Shown here: piece by piece, positions 27,009 through 35,702 of the stretch
Layout of the letters: every line of letters starts with the position of its first letter
Position numbering within the stretch: the first letter of the stretch is position 1
NCBI GenBank assembly: GCA_017743475.1
Contig: JAGHYV010000005.1
Coordinates: forward strand, 17,931 to 81,930
DNA length: 64,000 bases
Direction of reading: 5' to 3'
From: Roseiflexus sp.
Lineage (GTDB): Bacteria > Chloroflexota > Chloroflexia > Chloroflexales > Roseiflexaceae
Notes under the pieces: model-generated
Databases searched by the model: none
Told to the model about the DNA's origin: nothing
Seen by the model: only the letters and a program-made list of their open reading frames with translations
Position numbers and translations under genes: made by a program

Positions 27009-27552
27009 ATCATCAGATCGCGTACCTAGGTGTGATCATGCATGCATCTTCGACTCGATTGCGGTGGCGGTTGACCCCGATCAGGCAGCCGATCTGTTTC
27101 GCACCGATTCGTCGCTATCGTTGGGACGGTTGCCGAGGGATGGACAGAAAATCTTGGCGAGTATCTGGTTAATTCTGCCGGGCGCGCCCTGGTGGCTGTT
27201 CCAGATCGCGCCGAGATCTATTTTGTCGGGGCATAGGGCAAGTTTCTCGTCAATCCTGACGATCCGGCCATCGGCGCCGATCCTGAACGCGTGGCACGGT
27301 TGCAGCCGAACGATCAGTTCTTTGCCGATGCCTTCGCCTGGTGGCATAGTCGTCAGTTCTCTCTCGCTTCAGGCATCAGGACAACTAGTCTCACCCTTAC
27401 TCCTTACGGAAGCAGGAGGTCAGCGGGTATGGGAGGGCAAGCGCACCCCTGCGTCTCATCTCCCGCTTCAGGCATCAGGACGACCAGACCTTCCCCCTTC
27501 TTTCCTTGTGGGAGAAGGGGGTTGGAGGATGAGGGGCAAAGGCGCATGCCGG
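27009..27552. other. Decayed coding remnant and short repeats
   Basis: From 27050 to 27350 on the plus strand there are protein-like stretches in changing frames: DSIAVAVDPDQAADLFRT, then TVAEGWTENLGEYLVNSAGR followed by ALVAVPDRAEIYFVG, then KFLVNPDDPAIGADPERVA and LQPNDQFFADAFAWWHS. This looks like a gene with several frameshifts, but I do not recognise it. From 27357 to 27540 a short sequence, GCTTCAGGCATCAGGAC, occurs twice (27365 and 27463 regions). It is followed by a GGGAGAAGGGGG-type palindromic repeat with a relative at 35365-35410. Confidence 0.5.
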
Positions 27553-29283
27553 TTACCGCCGCAACGCTAGACGCACCAGTTGAGCTAGACGCCACGGCGA
27601 TGGCGCCTGTTCGAGTCGGGTGATCGCCTTGCACAGTTCAATGTTGCGTTGCGGTTCGATCGAGAGAAACAGTTGGGGAATGCTGAAGGGACCGCGCAGT
27701 ATCGACTTTTGCGGGTTGGGGAGCATCAGAGGGTTCGCCATTTTGCCGCCATACCGCCTTTCGCTATTCGCAATCGGGAATGCGCCCCATGGCAGCACAC
27801 CCGCTAGCACCGCCTGCTGCGCTACGGCATTGATCGTAATCGTGCCGTACTGCAAATTGTTCAATGCTCGTTCGAATGCCGTGCGCACCCGGCGTTCACG
27901 CAATGTGCGCGGATGGATGAGGATCGTCGCCGCCACTGCTCCCAGAACCTGCCGATTAAGAAACTCAACTGCTGCGTCGATGAACGTCGCTACGTCCTTT
28001 GCATCGAGCGCAAGTTCACCAATAGTCGGGCAGAACATCGTGCGCACAAAGCAGTCCGCGTCGAGCGACGAAGGATCAAGGTCGGGAATAACCGTCCAGG
28101 GCAGGTGATCAAGATTCGCCTGCCCGATACGATGCGCGCGAGTGTGGGCATTCAGGAGCGCATCGAGCTGTCGCCGCGCTTCGGGGAACGGCGCCTGCCG
28201 GGTGGGAATACGCGCCAGCACCTGTTCGAACGAAGCCAGAAATGAGTCACGCCGTCGCCATCCACGGTGCTGCACGATCAGGCGCGGAGCGGCAGAAACA
28301 GACGCTGCATTCCACACAAACGCACGCACCAGAAGAGTCGCGTGCTGGTACAGATCGTCATCGCTCCACGGACCCGGCACGACCAGCACGGGCGTTATGT
28401 TGCCAGCCTCGCCGCTGAACGGTTTTGCCAGCACTGGTTCACGCCGCACGCGACGTTCAACGCCTTCCTGTCCTGCACCAAAGATCAGTGTGTCGAAGGC
28501 AGCATCGGCACCGCTAAAGTGGATGGTATCGACCAATTCGTGAGTGCAGAGATACGTATCGAGGTCCTTATCGCCGTAGATTAGCCGGACAACACCCTGA
28601 TCGAACAGCGGGCGAAAGACCTCCTCAAAGAGCGACGCCAGCGAGGCACAGGTCGAATGCAGCTTCAGCGCCACCACATCACCGTCAATAAACAGTTTGT
28701 GCAGCACATCGGTCACCGGCAGGAAAGAAGACAGGCTGGCATTCAATATCAGCGCAACACGCCCACACCCCGGCGGATTTCGGTAGATCTCCGCCTGACG
28801 CTGCACTACTTCCTCGACAGTCATACCCGGTTCGATCCAGACCTCGCCGGTCATTCGGGGGAAGAGTGCTGAGTCATAACGGCTGGCAGGCAGCACTGGC
28901 GCTACCACCTGCCCATTTGATCGGGTCGTCAAATTACCAGGAAGACGCGGACGCCCATGATCGCGCACGTCGATCAGCGCCTGATGGATCAACCGCAGGG
29001 CGCGGGTCAGGATCGTAAACCAGGTACGTTCTTCGCTCTCACCATACCCCCCTGGCGCCAATCCCTTGGACTCCAGACTTATTGTAATCCAGCGATCCTC
29101 AGCTTCCGCAAGGGAGCGACGCAAGGTAGCGAGCAGGTCGATACGCTCGCTGAGGCTTACCTGAATCCAAGAGTCTTTTCGGACGTACAGATCAGCGAGC
29201 GCGCGATCTACATCCGCCCATAGTGGCGGCGTATGAGGCGCTTTCGGCATAGCCTGATGATCTGGTACAATGGCCGTCATCAC
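27553..29283 (-). CDS. Aldehyde-dehydrogenase-like protein lacking the catalytic Cys
   Basis: 576 residues with an aldehyde-dehydrogenase fold. Cofactor-binding region: EIYRNPPGCGRVALILNASL and VALKLHSTC. The Glu-loop equivalent is FSGEAGNITPVLVVPGPW. The substrate-domain end is NLQYGTITINAVAQQ followed by AVLAGVLPWGAFP. Where active enzymes carry the nucleophile (consensus G-Q-x-C), this protein reads FVWNAASVSAAPRLIV, so Ser replaces Cys. Either the family has another chemistry or this member is inactive. An AAGGAGG site precedes the ATG (29283, or 29280). It stands alone on its strand. Confidence 0.8.
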   Translation of the reverse strand: MMTAIVPDHQAMPKAPHTPPLWADVDRALADLYVRKDSWIQVSLSERIDLLATLRRSLAEAEDRWITISLESKGLAPGGYGESEERTWFTILTRALRLIHQALIDVRDHGRPRLPGNLTTRSNGQVVAPVLPASRYDSALFPRMTGEVWIEPGMTVEEVVQRQAEIYRNPPGCGRVALILNASLSSFLPVTDVLHKLFIDGDVVALKLHSTCASLASLFEEVFRPLFDQGVVRLIYGDKDLDTYLCTHELVDTIHFSGADAAFDTLIFGAGQEGVERRVRREPVLAKPFSGEAGNITPVLVVPGPWSDDDLYQHATLLVRAFVWNAASVSAAPRLIVQHRGWRRRDSFLASFEQVLARIPTRQAPFPEARRQLDALLNAHTRAHRIGQANLDHLPWTVIPDLDPSSLDADCFVRTMFCPTIGELALDAKDVATFIDAAVEFLNRQVLGAVAATILIHPRTLRERRVRTAFERALNNLQYGTITINAVAQQAVLAGVLPWGAFPIANSERRYGGKMANPLMLPNPQKSILRGPFSIPQLFLSIEPQRNIELCKAITRLEQAPSPWRLAQLVRLALRR

Positions 29284-29539
29284 AGCCTCCTTCTTCTTCC
29301 TTCAGGCAGCCGTCGTCTATCCTGGCGCGCTCTGGCGGCAAACACTCTGTGAAACGCCCGAACGTCGTCTCATGAGAAAACTGTCCTCTTCATATTGTAT
29401 CATAACGCTGTGCATCACACTGGGAAGAGGATCGGCATCAACCTGAACGATTGACAACCCAACGCCTTCTCTCTAGCACATTGACTATCGGATGCGCGCG
29501 AACGCTCCGCCGATCAAAGCGGAGCCGTTGCACGAGATC

Positions 29540-29706
29540 AGCAGTTTTCACAAAGGTTGAACCTGTTGGAAGAGGTTGAACGCTCATGGGAATGGCGTGC
29601 CCCACGCGATGACAAAAAAATTGCGGTCAGTCTACACTCCGCTAGAAGCGGTCGTCTCGTGCGACACGGTAGACCCAGACGAGAGTTAACGCATATGAGA
29701 ACTGCT
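29540..29706. mobile_element. MITE-like repeat, copy C of AGCAGTTCTC family
   Basis: The most complete copy: left end AGCAGTTTTC (29540-29549) and right end GAGAACTGCT (29697-29706) are inverted repeats with one mismatch, 167 bp overall. It shares AAAGGTTGAACCTGTTGGA, GAGGTTGAAC, TCTACACT and GTCTCGTGCGACACGG with copies A and B. I could not see a clear target-site duplication. It lies in the gap between the aldehyde-dehydrogenase-like gene and the broken aldo/keto reductase. The 256 bp between 29284 and 29539 hold nothing else that I recognise. Confidence 0.72.
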
Positions 29707-29749
29707 CATCTACTCAGGCTTTGATCAGCGAGCAGCGGATCAGAAAACG

Positions 29750-30730
29750 ATGGAGTACCGTCTGTTTGGTCGCACTGGCGTGCGCGTGGCACCGTTGTGC
29801 ATCGGCGCAATGAACTTCGGCAATCCAACTGACGAAGCGGAAGCGCCGCACATTGTTGACCGCACCCTCGACGCTGGGATCAATTATTATGTTCGACACC
29901 GCCAACAGTTACAGCAATGGAGAGAGTGAACGCATTATCGGGTGCGCCCCGGCATGGGTGGAAAGCGCAACCGCGTGTTCCTTGCCACCAAGGGACATTT
30001 CACGTCGGACCCGGACCCAATGATCGTGGCAATTCGCGCCTGCACCTGATGTGCGCCTGTGAAGACAGCCTCCGCTGCCCGCAGACCGAATCATATTACT
30101 CCATCGCCCCAATCCCGCCACACTGGTCGAAGAGACCCCGGCATCGCTGACCGACCTGGCACGTCAGGGGAAGGTGCGCTATGTCGGGTGTTCAACCCAC
30201 CCCGCCTGGCGAGTAATGGAAGCGCTAATGGTAAGCGAGTTGAAGGGGTATGTACGCTATGTCTCGGAGCAACCACGCTTACAACCTGCTTGATCGACGC
30301 ATCGAAAATGAACTGTTGCCGCCATGTCAGACGGATGGTCTGGCCGTTATTCCGTGAGCACTGCTGGCTCAGGGAATGCTGGCGGGGCGCTACACCGATA
30401 TTGCTGCGCCTCTGCCTGACTCGCGCGTTGCCCTGCGCGGCGGCATCTATGCCGAACGTGTTACCGCACGCGGCATAGAGATTCGGTCGCGCCTTTGCTA
30501 CGCTTGCGAGCGAGCATGGTCTCACACCTGCGCAACTTGCTCTGCTGTGGGTCAGGGATCAACCCGGCATTACGGCACCGAATCTTCAGTGTGCGTACCC
30601 TTGCGCAACCGGAAGAAGCGCTGCCAGTGTTTGGAGATGACATTGAGCGATGATCTACGTGTCGCGTGTGATGTACTCGTACCACCGGGCAGCGCCGTTG
30701 TCGACTCCCACAACACATCGGGCTAAATGA
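29750..30730 (+). pseudogene. Aldo/keto reductase pseudogene
   Basis: Begins well as an aldo/keto reductase ([28 protein letters not shown]) but shifts frame near 29890, just before the catalytic Asp region; [18 protein letters not shown] continues in another frame. Later pieces appear in changing frames: [71 protein letters not shown] and [20 protein letters not shown]. At least five lesions are visible. The whole gene length is present, so decay is by small indels and not by deletion. Confidence 0.85.
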
Positions 30731-30975
30731 AGATGCAACTTCTGCAACCGGAATCAGAGTTGCCAGAAACGCAGTATGGTGGTACGATCAGCGTAACCCT
30801 ACCCCGGTCGGGAGTGGTGTGTTGTTTCGAGCCAACACAGTTTCAAAGGGAGTCGTGCTCCGACAGAGTGGGCTATGCGGCGGGCCGCAGATACCCACGG
30901 GCCGGCACCCGCCTGCCTTGTGCAGGTTCGAAACCTATCCGCTTCACGCCGGCGGTGGGGCTTAAGTTCTGCGCT
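30731..30975 (+). other. GC-rich non-coding gap with structured look
   Basis: 245 bp between the reductase relic and holA. It contains several short inverted repeats (GGGCTATGCGGCGGGCCGC, GCCGGCACCC with CACGCCGGC) and a TPsiC-arm-like stem AGGTTCGAAACCT at about 30923-30935. It has no complete tRNA cloverleaf, no tmRNA or SRP core that I can recognise, and no ORF of interest. It may be a structured leader of holA. Confidence 0.35.
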
Positions 30976-31923
30976 ATGCTATTTCTCATCTACGGTCCAG
31001 ACGAATATGCGCGCAGTGAGGCGCTGGCGACACTAAAGGCGCGTGTGCCTGCCGAAGTCGCTGATCTGAATGTGACCACACTCGATGGACGGCGAACGAC
31101 ACTCGATGACCTGGTGAACGCCTGTGAAGCGATGCCGTTCCTCGCTGACCGGCGATTAGTGATCGTCTATGATCTGCTGAAACACCAAAAAGCTGGAAGA
31201 GAGCGTGATGAATTGCGCGCATACCTGGAGCGTGTACCGGATTTCTGCGACCTGGTCTTCCTAGAAAGCGAAGATGTGGATCGACGTAGCGCGCTCTTCA
31301 CCTTCCTGAAGAAACACGCCAGCGTCCGCGAGTGCCTGCCACGCGAAGGCGCTGCACTGTTAAACTGGTTGCGTGAACGCGCGCAGTCGCTCGGCGTTTC
31401 GCTCGACAGAGACGCAGCGCAACGGCTGACCCTGCTGGCAGGCAATGACGGGCGATTACTGGTCAACGAACTCGCCAAACTGGCAAGTTTTGTCGGGCGT
31501 GGCGGGCGCATCACCGTCCGCGAGGTCGATCTGCTGGTTGCCGATACGCAAGAGCAGAATCTGTTCGCCTTCATCGACGACCTGAGCGCCCGCCGCCGCA
31601 GTGCAGCGCTCAGCAGTCTGCGCCGCCTGTTCGATGACGGTCAAGCGGCGCAGTATATTCTGTTCATGATGGCGCGGCAGGTGCGCATCCTGCTGGGAGT
31701 CAAAGATCTTGCGGCACAGCGCATGCATCCCGACGACATCGCGGCGCAGTTGGGGCAGAAACCGTTTGTCGTGCAGAAAGCAATCGAGCAGGTACGCGGA
31801 TTCAGTGATGCTGATCTGCGTCAGTTGCACCGACGCCTGCTCGAACTTGACCACGCATCAAAGACTGGACGCGCAGAGATTGAAGCCGGACTTGAGTTGA
31901 TCGTTGCTGAAATGTGCTCCTGA
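30976..31923 (+). CDS. holA: DNA polymerase III delta subunit
   Basis: Clamp-loader delta subunit that opens the beta clamp. I start at the ATG at 30976, giving MLFLIYGPDEYARSEALATL; the longer open frame upstream is non-coding in character. Family landmarks are the Walker-like YGPDEYARSEAL, MPFLADRRLVIVYDLLK, LVFLESEDVDRRSALFTF, GNDGRLLVNELAKLASFVG, DTQEQNLFAFIDDL, and the C-terminal collar helices QVRILLGVKDLAAQR to SKTGRAEIEAGLELIVAEM. It is 315 residues, slightly short but normal for bacteria. It ends six bases from the rpsT stop on the other strand, an arrangement often seen with this gene pair. Confidence 0.95.
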   Translation: MLFLIYGPDEYARSEALATLKARVPAEVADLNVTTLDGRRTTLDDLVNACEAMPFLADRRLVIVYDLLKHQKAGRERDELRAYLERVPDFCDLVFLESEDVDRRSALFTFLKKHASVRECLPREGAALLNWLRERAQSLGVSLDRDAAQRLTLLAGNDGRLLVNELAKLASFVGRGGRITVREVDLLVADTQEQNLFAFIDDLSARRRSAALSSLRRLFDDGQAAQYILFMMARQVRILLGVKDLAAQRMHPDDIAAQLGQKPFVVQKAIEQVRGFSDADLRQLHRRLLELDHASKTGRAEIEAGLELIVAEMCS

Positions 31924-31929
31924 AACGCT

Positions 31930-32202
31930 TCAGGATGAAGATGCAGCTATTGCCTTGGCGAATTTCTTTGCCAGGCGCGACTTGCGGCGCGCAGCGTTGT
32001 TCTTATGGATGATCCCCTTGACCGCAGCACGGTCCAGCAGGCTCATCGCCTTACGCACCAGTTCTGCATCGGGCGTGCCTGCGAGGATCGCACGTTCCGC
32101 CTTCTTGATCGCCGTCTTGACCCGCGAGCGGTACATCTTGTTGCGCAACGCGCGGCGTGCATTCGCCCGAATGCGCTTTTCAGCAGACTTTGTGTTTGCC
32201 AA
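31930..32202 (-). CDS. rpsT: 30S ribosomal protein S20
   Basis: 90-residue basic protein that binds 16S rRNA early in 30S assembly: [36 protein letters not shown], and [20 protein letters not shown]. The start codon is TTG (32200-32202 on the minus strand), with GGGAG about nine bases upstream; no ATG or GTG is available at that site. A UUG start on rpsT is also known in Escherichia coli, where it is linked to autoregulation of translation. It converges with holA with six bases between the stops. Confidence 0.96.
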   Translation of the reverse strand: MANTKSAEKRIRANARRALRNKMYRSRVKTAIKKAERAILAGTPDAELVRKAMSLLDRAAVKGIIHKNNAARRKSRLAKKFAKAIAASSS

Positions 32203-32338
32203 GACTCGAACTCTCCCTCATACTGTGCATGCTGCTCATAATGAGAGCGGCTGCCAGTGCGCCGCTCATGCTAGTCTGTGATTATACCAGGAAGCGACAA
32301 TCTGCGCAAATAGCCTATCCTCGGTTCTCAGTTCTCCC

Positions 32339-33970
32339 GTGAAACACTCACGCGCACTCCTGAACACCATGATCGTTGCGACTGGCTACCTGGTAAGCCG
32401 GGTGCTTGGTCTGGCACGCGATGTATTGATCTCGAATCAGTTCGGCACCAGCCCTGAACTGGCTGCATTTCGCGCTTCGTTCGGCATTCTCGACCTGATC
32501 TACCTGGTGGTTGCCGGAGGCGCGTTAGGATCAGCGTTCATCCCGGTCTTTTCTGCAGCGCTAGAGCAACGCCGCGATGCCTGGCGCCTGGCATCGGCAG
32601 TGCTCAACCTGACATTGCTGGCGCTGGTTGCAGCATGCACTGCAGTGTGGATATGTGCCGCACCGCTGGTGGCATTGACCGTTGGGCGCGGACTGGATGC
32701 GGCAGAGCGCGCGCTTACCGTAGACGTCCTGCGCCTGATGTTGATCCAGCCGCTCCTGCTTGGAATCGGTGGTCTCGCCAAAGCGACGCTCGAATCGTTC
32801 AATCGCTTTGCGTTACCCGCTATCGGATCGAACCTGTACAACCTGGGGATCATTGGCGGCGCGCTGCTTGGACCGTGGTTCGGCATCTATGGTCTGGTGT
32901 GGGGGGTGAATATCGGCGCGGCGCTCTTTCTGCTGGTGCAACTGCCGGGGTTGCGCGCTGTCGGAGCAACGTATCGGATCGGACGGCAGCCTTCCGATGC
33001 TCACTCCATGCGCATGCCATTCCTGTCGTTCTTCCACGCCGAAGGAGTCGGACAGATGCTGCGACTGCTTGGGCCGCGCATATTCGGGCAGTCCGCCTGG
33101 CAGGTCAACATGATCGCAATTGTCAGTCTGGCATCAACGCTGGGCAGCGCAGCCCTGGCGGCTAACGCATATGCGCTACAATTAATGATGTTGCCGCACG
33201 GATTGATTGCATTGAGCCTGGCAACAGTTATCTTTCCCGATATGGCGCGTCAGTATGCTGCGGGCGACCGGGCGACGCTGCGTGCGACGGCGCTCGGCGG
33301 AGTGCGCGCCGTGCTCTTCCTGGCGCTTCCTGCATCGGCGATCCTTGGCGTCCTGGCGCTCCCTGTGCTGCGCGCACTCTATCAGCGCGGCGCTTTCGAC
33401 GCTACATCGGCAGCATTGACAGCTGAGGCGCTGGCGATGTATGCTCTGGGACTTGCCGGGTTCGCCGCTGCCGAAATCGTGGTGCGCGCCTTTTTTGCGA
33501 TGCAGGATACCCGCACACCAGTGATCGTCGGTATTGGAGCAGTGGCGTTCAACATCAGCCTGGGATGGTCGTTTCTGGAGCTGGGGATGGGGCTAGGTGG
33601 ATTGGGCCTGGCGTTTAGCCTGGCGAACCTGTTTGAAGCCATGCTGCTCCTGGCACTACTTGGACGACGGCTAGACGGACTGGAGCGCGACTTCTTCCGG
33701 GCAACTGGTGCGATGATCTTGGCGACCCTGGCATGCGTTCTCACCCTCACGCTATTGCACCGCTCCTCGTATGCGGTTCTGCCCTTTGTCGCCCCTGGCG
33801 ACACCTACCATTGGCCCGGCGATTTCCTCCCGCTCCTGGCATGGCTGACAGGCGTGACGGCGCTTGGAGGGATAGTCTACGCCGGTATCGCTGCTCTGCT
33901 GCGTGTACCGGAACTCGGCACAACCATGGCACGCGGGCAGCGGATTCTGGGTCGAGTGCTGCTGCGGTAG
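32339..33970 (+). CDS. murJ: Lipid II flippase MurJ (MviN)
   Basis: Fourteen-helix MOP-superfamily flippase that moves peptidoglycan precursor lipid II outward. It starts with GTG at 32339 (KHSRALLNTMIVATGYLVSR) without an obvious ribosome site; an internal ATG at 32369 is the alternative. Landmarks are LVSRVLGLARDVLISNQFG, LDLIYLVVAGGALGSAFIPV (charged/aromatic cavity region), MLPHGLIALSLATVIFPDMA, LRALYQRGAFDATSAALTAE and RAFFAMQDTRTPVIVG. At 543 residues it is full length. It stands alone; peptidoglycan synthesis is consistent with the amidase-like protein at 6727-9105. Confidence 0.95.
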   Translation: MKHSRALLNTMIVATGYLVSRVLGLARDVLISNQFGTSPELAAFRASFGILDLIYLVVAGGALGSAFIPVFSAALEQRRDAWRLASAVLNLTLLALVAACTAVWICAAPLVALTVGRGLDAAERALTVDVLRLMLIQPLLLGIGGLAKATLESFNRFALPAIGSNLYNLGIIGGALLGPWFGIYGLVWGVNIGAALFLLVQLPGLRAVGATYRIGRQPSDAHSMRMPFLSFFHAEGVGQMLRLLGPRIFGQSAWQVNMIAIVSLASTLGSAALAANAYALQLMMLPHGLIALSLATVIFPDMARQYAAGDRATLRATALGGVRAVLFLALPASAILGVLALPVLRALYQRGAFDATSAALTAEALAMYALGLAGFAAAEIVVRAFFAMQDTRTPVIVGIGAVAFNISLGWSFLELGMGLGGLGLAFSLANLFEAMLLLALLGRRLDGLERDFFRATGAMILATLACVLTLTLLHRSSYAVLPFVAPGDTYHWPGDFLPLLAWLTGVTALGGIVYAGIAALLRVPELGTTMARGQRILGRVLLR

Positions 33971-34090
33971 ACGCCAACCCCGCACACCCAGGTCGTGAGC
34001 GACGCCAATCGCTACACGAGCCGCAACGAACAAGATTGGCAGAGTTCCCGATGGGAACATCTATTTTTCTGCTGTTCCTTACTTCGTACC

Positions 34091-34192
34091 TGTTCACACC
34101 TGGGTTAACACACGCGCCTGGGGGCGAGAGCGGGACGTCCTCGCTGCGTCTACGGGGGCAAGATGCCCTTGCTTCCAGGAGAAATGTGAACA
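34091..34192. repeat. 100-bp inverted-repeat element, copy 2 (TGTTCACA family)
   Basis: Ends TGTTCACA (34091-34098) and TGTGAACA (34185-34192) are perfect inverted repeats, with CCTGGG and CCAGG continuing the symmetry inward. It is the same length as copy 1 (4656-4757). A 9-bp direct repeat CCTTACTTC lies just outside both ends (34077-34085 and 34197-34205), compatible with a target duplication although it is offset by five or so bases. The right-hand copy of that 9-mer overlaps the stop codon of the methyltransferase pseudogene. Confidence 0.68.
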
Positions 34193-34198
34193 CGCACC

Positions 34199-35073
34199 TT
34201 ACTTCACTGCCCACAGGTACGCTACCGCACGCCGATGGATGCCCTGCCGCGACCCGACGAGAGGGCGCAAACAGGCAATAAACCTTTCCATCTCATCGAG
34301 CCTCAGCACCCACTGCATTGCTTCTTCAATGGTCGGAATGTTGGGGTTGCCAGCTGTACCGATGAAGGCATGCCAGTCGTTATCTTCAGGAGGAACGATG
34401 TCCACCTGTAACTCGAGATGGATCTCCCCGAACCCTGCCTGTTCCACATACGTAATGAGATTACGCTCATCGAAATTCAGCATTGGATCGCTGTCAACTG
34501 GCTGCAACTGACGATAGACTGCCTTGATCTTCTGAGCGATGTCGATCACCGGCGTCACATCGTACCCGGCGAATCGCTGTGGTTGATCAAAGAGGTCAGT
34601 GCCGAACCGGTTGATTGGCTCTAAGATAGACAGTCGTCCACTAGGCTTGAGCACTCGATAGAACTCTCGAAACGACTGTTGCTTTGCCGAAACGTAGATC
34701 AGGACCGAACGTAGGGCGACCACGTCCACTGAGGCATTGTCCAGCGGCGAGAGATCCTCTGCTGGAGCACGCACGAACTGGCAGCGATCCAGCAGCCCCA
34801 TGTCGCGCGCCAGCGACTGCACGTATTCGAGCAAGTCCTGCGAAATGTCGCTCAGAATGACCATCCCAGATGCAATCTTTTCCAGCGCGTCAAACCCGAT
34901 CAACCCATCGCTGCACCCGACGTCGAGCACAGTTTCGCCTTAGGCAAGGCGCGCGTTGTGCAACACCTTATCCCGCATCGGTCGCAAAAAAAATCCAGAA
35001 CCCTCCGCATGCGCCGTGCATCGCTGCCGAAACGCCAGTGCAATAGCCACTCGCTCCAGATATCACCACCCAT
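34199..35073 (-). pseudogene. Class I SAM-dependent methyltransferase, disrupted
   Basis: The ATG at 35073 has a strong AGGAGG site and begins MGGDIWSEWLLHWRFG, continuing to MRRVLDF. At a run of eight T (34986-34993, minus-strand sense) the frame shifts. In the continuing frame, LRPMRDKVLHNARLA is followed by a TAA codon (34940-34942) where Glu would fit, and then GETVLDVGCSDGLIGF, the SAM motif I. The rest is intact: VILSDISQDLLEYV, VVALRSVLIYVSAKQQSF and RVLKPSGRLSILEPINRFG. Two independent lesions make loss of function likely; a single sequencing error cannot explain both. Confidence 0.75.
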
Positions 35074-35702
35074 CGGCGCCTCCTGAGGTTTTGCGGGTGG
35101 ATAGAACTGTCCCCTCAACACATGGGAAGATAGACCGGCAATGAATGTGCATGTTCTGCCACCACCAGCCAGACAAGCGCGACCACGCCGTATAACACTG
35201 CCCGGAAAACGCAGCATGTGTATGATACAATCCCCGTAATCACGCTGCCGATGCTACCGAAGGAGTATCTGATGGATCACGAGGAAGTACTGGCAGCGAT
35301 TGAACGTGATAATGAAATCCTCATATGCGCGTTCTTTTGCATTCCCTTGCGCTTTTGCCCCTCTTTCCCCCAACCCCCCTCTCCCACAATGGGAGAAGGG
35401 GGAGTTTGGGCGTCCTGAAGCCTAAAAAGAGAGAAGGAACGCAGGCGCCTCTCAAAAAACCTCCCCCTGTAAAGGCGAGGACGGGACGTCCTCGCGGGGC
35501 AGTTGAAGGCAGAATTGCTCGCGCTCCCGTGATGGGGCGCATTGTTGTGTGCCGGCAGGATGCCCGCGCTCCCAAGATACCCGCGCATCCAGGCAGCGCA
35601 GGGACGCGAACGGTTTCAGCGCGCCAGGAACATTCCAGAACAATCATGGGTTGCCCTGGCAGGAATACATCCTGATCGATCAAGATTTGATATGAACCCC
35701 GC
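35074..35702. other. Intergenic region with truncated ORF and short repeats
   Basis: At 35272 an ATG with a GAAGGAG site opens MDHEEVLAAIERDNEI on the plus strand, in the style of a type I glutamine synthetase N-terminus. The similarity is lost after 16 residues, where a repeat begins. From 35340 to 35410 there is a GGGAGAAGGGGG palindromic repeat (relative near 27500-27530), and from 35480 to 35600 a GC-rich stretch with AGGACGGGACGTCCTCG and GGATGCCCGCGCTCCC. No complete gene is present. The TATAAT-like box TATGATACAATCC at 35220 may be the promoter of the truncated ORF. Confidence 0.45.

Noticed and set aside
30915..30940. Possible tRNA at GGTTCGAAACC
   Set aside because: Only a T-arm-like stem is visible; acceptor, D and anticodon stems could not be drawn around it.
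34986..34993. Programmed frameshifting at the T8 run of the methyltransferase
   Set aside because: A stop codon follows in the new frame before the SAM motif, so slippage alone would not restore the protein.
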